Shown here piece by piece: positions 7,192-9,094 of a stretch of 9,094 bases of DNA (its first letter is position 1; every line of letters begins with the position of its first letter). Under the pieces are notes generated by a model. It ran no database searches and was not told the DNA's origin. It saw only the letters and a program-made list of their open reading frames with translations. This DNA comes from Syntrophaceae bacterium (GTDB taxonomy: Bacteria > Desulfobacterota > SM23-61), in assembly GCA_003154025.1 (NCBI GenBank), contig PMCE01000356.1, positions 12,237 to 21,330 of the forward strand, given 5' to 3'. The position numbers and the translations under genes were made by a program.

Positions 7192-7413
7192 ATGGATAGG
7201 GCATTTTCCCAAGAAGGGATGTGTTGTCAACTGAATGGGCGCAGCTCTAAAGGCGGCTTTCGCCGGGTGCCAGGCCCGGGCCACAACTTATGCATCCCGG
7301 AAATGTCAAACTCTGGGAGTTCCCCGGCAGAGCCGGGCGTTTGCCTTACGGAAATTATGGATTTGTGTTTTTGATCGGCGGCGGATACCATTCAAATAAC
7401 TGGAGGGATATCG
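7192..7413 (+). other. Non-coding spacer with GC-rich inverted repeats before the methyltransferase gene
   Basis: This 222-bp stretch has no convincing gene. It holds several short inverted repeats: CCGGG/CCCGG (7263-7267 with 7275-7279), the palindrome GGCCCGGGCC (7273-7282), TCCCGG/CTGGGA (7295-7300 with 7313-7318) and CCCGGC-AGA-GCCGGG (7323-7337). A T-rich run (GTGTTTTTG, 7365-7373) follows about 30 nt after the last hairpin, too far for a standard terminator. The spacer probably carries a promoter or leader for the methyltransferase genes, but I could not match a sigma-70 or sigma-54 promoter or a known riboswitch. The ribosome site of the next gene is GGAGGG (7402-7407). Confidence 0.4.
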
Positions 7414-8805
7414 ATGGCCGTTCCGTTCTGGGAGATCCTGAATCGATCGAAGTCCGGGCCGATCGTCGAAGAGAAACAATTTGACCTAGCCCTGTTCAAA
7501 AAAACGCAAGAGCTTCAGAAACAATTCGGCATCAAGTACGACCCGGTTAAGCCTGTAGATGTGGAAGGGACCATGGCCGACCGAATCTATGAGGCAGGGA
7601 TAAAACTCTTTCTCGACCTCGGCACCTATTGTACGACGACCAAACGGGTGATTCAGCTTACCGAACAGGAATTGCGGGAAGAGATCCAGTCGCGCCCGGA
7701 GGCGGTGGAGATGGGGCAGGGCCGGGACCGGGTCAAGATGGTCCACCGGGACGTGGAAGGACAACAGGAACCCGTGGTCATCGCCGGCATCCAGACCGCC
7801 CCCTTCAGCGACGAGGAGATGATGTTCAAGATCAGCAAGGAGTGCGCCATGGATCGCTGCGTGGACGGCATCTGGGGGGGCATCCTGCTGAAAATCGACG
7901 GGAAGTACGATGTCGTCGCCGGCTCGCCGTCGGAAATTTACCAGTACCGCAAGACCACGGAAATCCTGCGCCGGGCCATTGCCGCGGCCGGACGGCCCGG
8001 CATGATCCTCTTCAATAATGCGCCCACCAGCATCGCCACGATCGCCCTGTTTGACGAGGCGACGGGCCTTCGCCGGACTGACTCCATGGAAGTGACCGGC
8101 ATGTCGGAGCTGAAGGTGGCCTATGACGACCTGAACCGGACGGCCTTTGCCATGGCTTACGGGGTCCCCATCCACGGAGCGCACAGCTCGACCATCGGGG
8201 GCTTTTCGGGAAACCCGGAAGGCGCCGCCATCGTCGCGGTCGCCGGGAGCCTGCAGTTGATCGCCCTGCAGAAAGCCGATAGCTTCCGTTGCGGGGTCAC
8301 CGACTCCCGCATTAAGAGCCGGGTATCCAGGGCCCAGTTGTGGGCCGCGGGGACGGCGATCCAGGGCATAAGCCGCAACGCCAGGCTCATTATCGACGGC
8401 AGTATCGGGGACCATCCGGCCGCCGGGCCGGGGACCAAGCAGTACCTGTACGAAGCGGCGGCGGGGTTTATCGTCTCCACCGTCATGGGGGCGCACTCGA
8501 CCGGGGGAACGAGAAAGTTTGTCGTCGGGAATGTGCCCAACTATGGTACCCCGTTGGAATCCCGCTGGATGGGGGAGGTCTGCAAAGGCGCGGCGGGAAT
8601 GAGTCGGGCCCAGGCGGAACTCCTCATCAAATACCTGCTGGATAAGTATGAAGACAAACTCAAGGACGCCCCAGCCGGAGAAACCTTCGAGAAGCTTTAC
8701 GACCGGGAGACAATGAACCCCGTTCCCTCCTACCTCAAGCTCTACGACGAGGTCAAGACGGAACTGCGCGAGAGGGGGCTTTCCTTCCGGGACGAAAAGG
8801 AGTAA
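7414..8805 (+). CDS. MtmB-family methylamine:corrinoid methyltransferase homologue lacking pyrrolysine
   Basis: A 463-residue cytoplasmic protein, close in length to archaeal MtmB (about 458). MtmB moves the methyl group of monomethylamine to the Co(I) corrinoid of MtmC. Similarity runs end to end against the MtmB sequence as I recall it: GTYCTTTKRV (70-79), GQGRDRV (101-107), AGRPGM (192-197), AAGPGTK (336-342), a C-terminal RWMGEV (384-389), APAGETFEKLYD (419-430) and ERGLSF. Archaeal MtmB reads through an amber codon as pyrrolysine just after AGRPGM; here that stretch is ILFNNAPTS, with ordinary codons at 8002-8028. MtmB Glu259 and Gln333 align by eye with Ala256/His257 and Gly332. The active site is therefore remodelled, and monomethylamine may not be the substrate. 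The ATG has GGAGGG 6 nt upstream. The corrinoid-protein gene follows after 3 nt. The family is sure, the substrate unknown. Confidence 0.88.
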   Translation: MAVPFWEILNRSKSGPIVEEKQFDLALFKKTQELQKQFGIKYDPVKPVDVEGTMADRIYEAGIKLFLDLGTYCTTTKRVIQLTEQELREEIQSRPEAVEMGQGRDRVKMVHRDVEGQQEPVVIAGIQTAPFSDEEMMFKISKECAMDRCVDGIWGGILLKIDGKYDVVAGSPSEIYQYRKTTEILRRAIAAAGRPGMILFNNAPTSIATIALFDEATGLRRTDSMEVTGMSELKVAYDDLNRTAFAMAYGVPIHGAHSSTIGGFSGNPEGAAIVAVAGSLQLIALQKADSFRCGVTDSRIKSRVSRAQLWAAGTAIQGISRNARLIIDGSIGDHPAAGPGTKQYLYEAAAGFIVSTVMGAHSTGGTRKFVVGNVPNYGTPLESRWMGEVCKGAAGMSRAQAELLIKYLLDKYEDKLKDAPAGETFEKLYDRETMNPVPSYLKLYDEVKTELRERGLSFRDEKE

Positions 8806-8808
8806 AGG

Positions 8809-9094
8809 ATGAACCAGGCACACACGCCCCAGGCGGAGAAGGAACTGCTGGAGTCATTGAAGGCGGCCATCGTGGAAATCGACACTGACCGGGCCAAGGA
8901 GGCCGCCCAGAAGATCGTTGCCACGGGGATCGACCCTCGGAGGGCGATCAACTATTCGATCAAGGAAGCGGCGGACACGGTCGGCCAGAAGTTCGACTGC
9001 GGGGACCTGTTTATAGCGCACCTGGTCATGGTCGGGGATCTGATCGATGAGGTCAGCGCCATACTCGAAAAGAATATCCCCTCCGATCAGCTCG
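8809..9094 (+). CDS. Corrinoid (B12-binding) protein, MtmC/MtbC/MttC type (5' part)
   Basis: The first 95 residues of a methyltransferase-associated corrinoid protein; the frame is still open at the window edge. The visible part is the four-helix methionine-synthase cap domain that precedes the B12-binding domain. The family motif is seen as GQKFDCGDLFIAHLVMVGDLI, normally of the form GxxFxxGxxFxPHLMMAAD. Preceding it are an amphipathic helix with AIVEIDTDRAKEAAQKIVATG and a GIDPRRAINYSIKEA turn. The B12-ligating DxHxxG motif would lie downstream of the window. The start ATG is 3 nt after the methyltransferase stop, with AAAAGGAG (8795-8802) 6 nt upstream, so the two genes form one translation-coupled pair. 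The protein would accept the methyl group from the MtmB-like enzyme and hand it to a second methyltransferase not seen here. Confidence 0.87.
   Translation, partial: MNQAHTPQAEKELLESLKAAIVEIDTDRAKEAAQKIVATGIDPRRAINYSIKEAADTVGQKFDCGDLFIAHLVMVGDLIDEVSAILEKNIPSDQL

Noticed and set aside
7240..7345. SAH, cobalamin or glycine riboswitch, or a tRNA, in the spacer before the methyltransferase
   Set aside because: GCCAGGCCCGGG resembles part of the SAH motif, but the flanking conserved GGAGCGCTGC and GCAACGGCGCTC blocks are missing. The cobalamin ACTG/CCGC core, the glycine core and a tRNA T-loop were also not found.
8002..8028. In-frame amber codon for pyrrolysine in the MtmB-like gene
   Set aside because: The aligned stretch reads with ordinary codons (ATC CTC TTC AAT AAT ...), and the frame has no internal TAG from 7414 to the TAA at 8803.
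7486..8823. Long open frame (445 codons) on the minus strand opposite the MtmB-like gene
   Set aside because: It lies antisense to a well-recognised gene in GC-rich sequence, and its predicted protein shows no recognisable domain and has Arg/Gly/Pro-rich low-complexity composition.

Overview
The window is a single, densely packed, plus-strand stretch from a GC-rich bacterium. Nine protein genes are visible, two of them cut by the window edges. No RNA genes, mobile elements, repeats of length or CRISPR arrays were seen. The gene set points to an anaerobic proteobacterium-like organism, perhaps a Desulfobacterota or syntroph type: a corrinoid-dependent methyltransferase with its corrinoid protein, an Fe-S flavin ene-reductase, and a Tat-exported branched-chain-amino-acid-type binding protein. 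The lineage is an inference from gene content only.

Layout. (1) 1-437: 3' part of a metallo-beta-lactamase-fold hydrolase of the N-acyl homoserine lactonase family. (2) 438-589: a spacer with a perfect 18-bp palindrome. (3) 590-2518: a 642-aa FMN/4Fe-4S/FAD oxidoreductase of the 2,4-dienoyl-CoA reductase / enoate reductase / trimethylamine dehydrogenase family. (4) 2565-7191: a complete five-gene HAAT-type ABC importer in the order binding protein, LivH, LivM, LivG, LivF, with a strong stem-loop after the binding-protein gene and two identical 14-nt overlaps (livM/livG and livG/livF). (5) 7192-7413: a 222-bp non-coding spacer rich in short GC inverted repeats. (6) 7414-8805: a homologue of the archaeal monomethylamine:corrinoid methyltransferase MtmB with no in-frame amber codon, so no pyrrolysine. 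(7) 8809-9094: the N-terminal part of the matching corrinoid protein.

Working model (inference). The binding protein and LivHMGF import a small solute. The MtmB-like protein moves a methyl group from a methylated substrate to the corrinoid protein encoded just after it. The flavin oxidoreductase may act on the same compound or on the demethylated product. The most interesting point is the MtmB homologue: it lacks pyrrolysine, and by a by-eye alignment it also appears to lack the two other active-site residues recalled for MtmB (Glu259 and Gln333), so its substrate is probably not monomethylamine. No methylcobamide:acceptor methyltransferase (MtbA or MtrH type) or RamA-type activator lies inside the window; they would be expected downstream or elsewhere.
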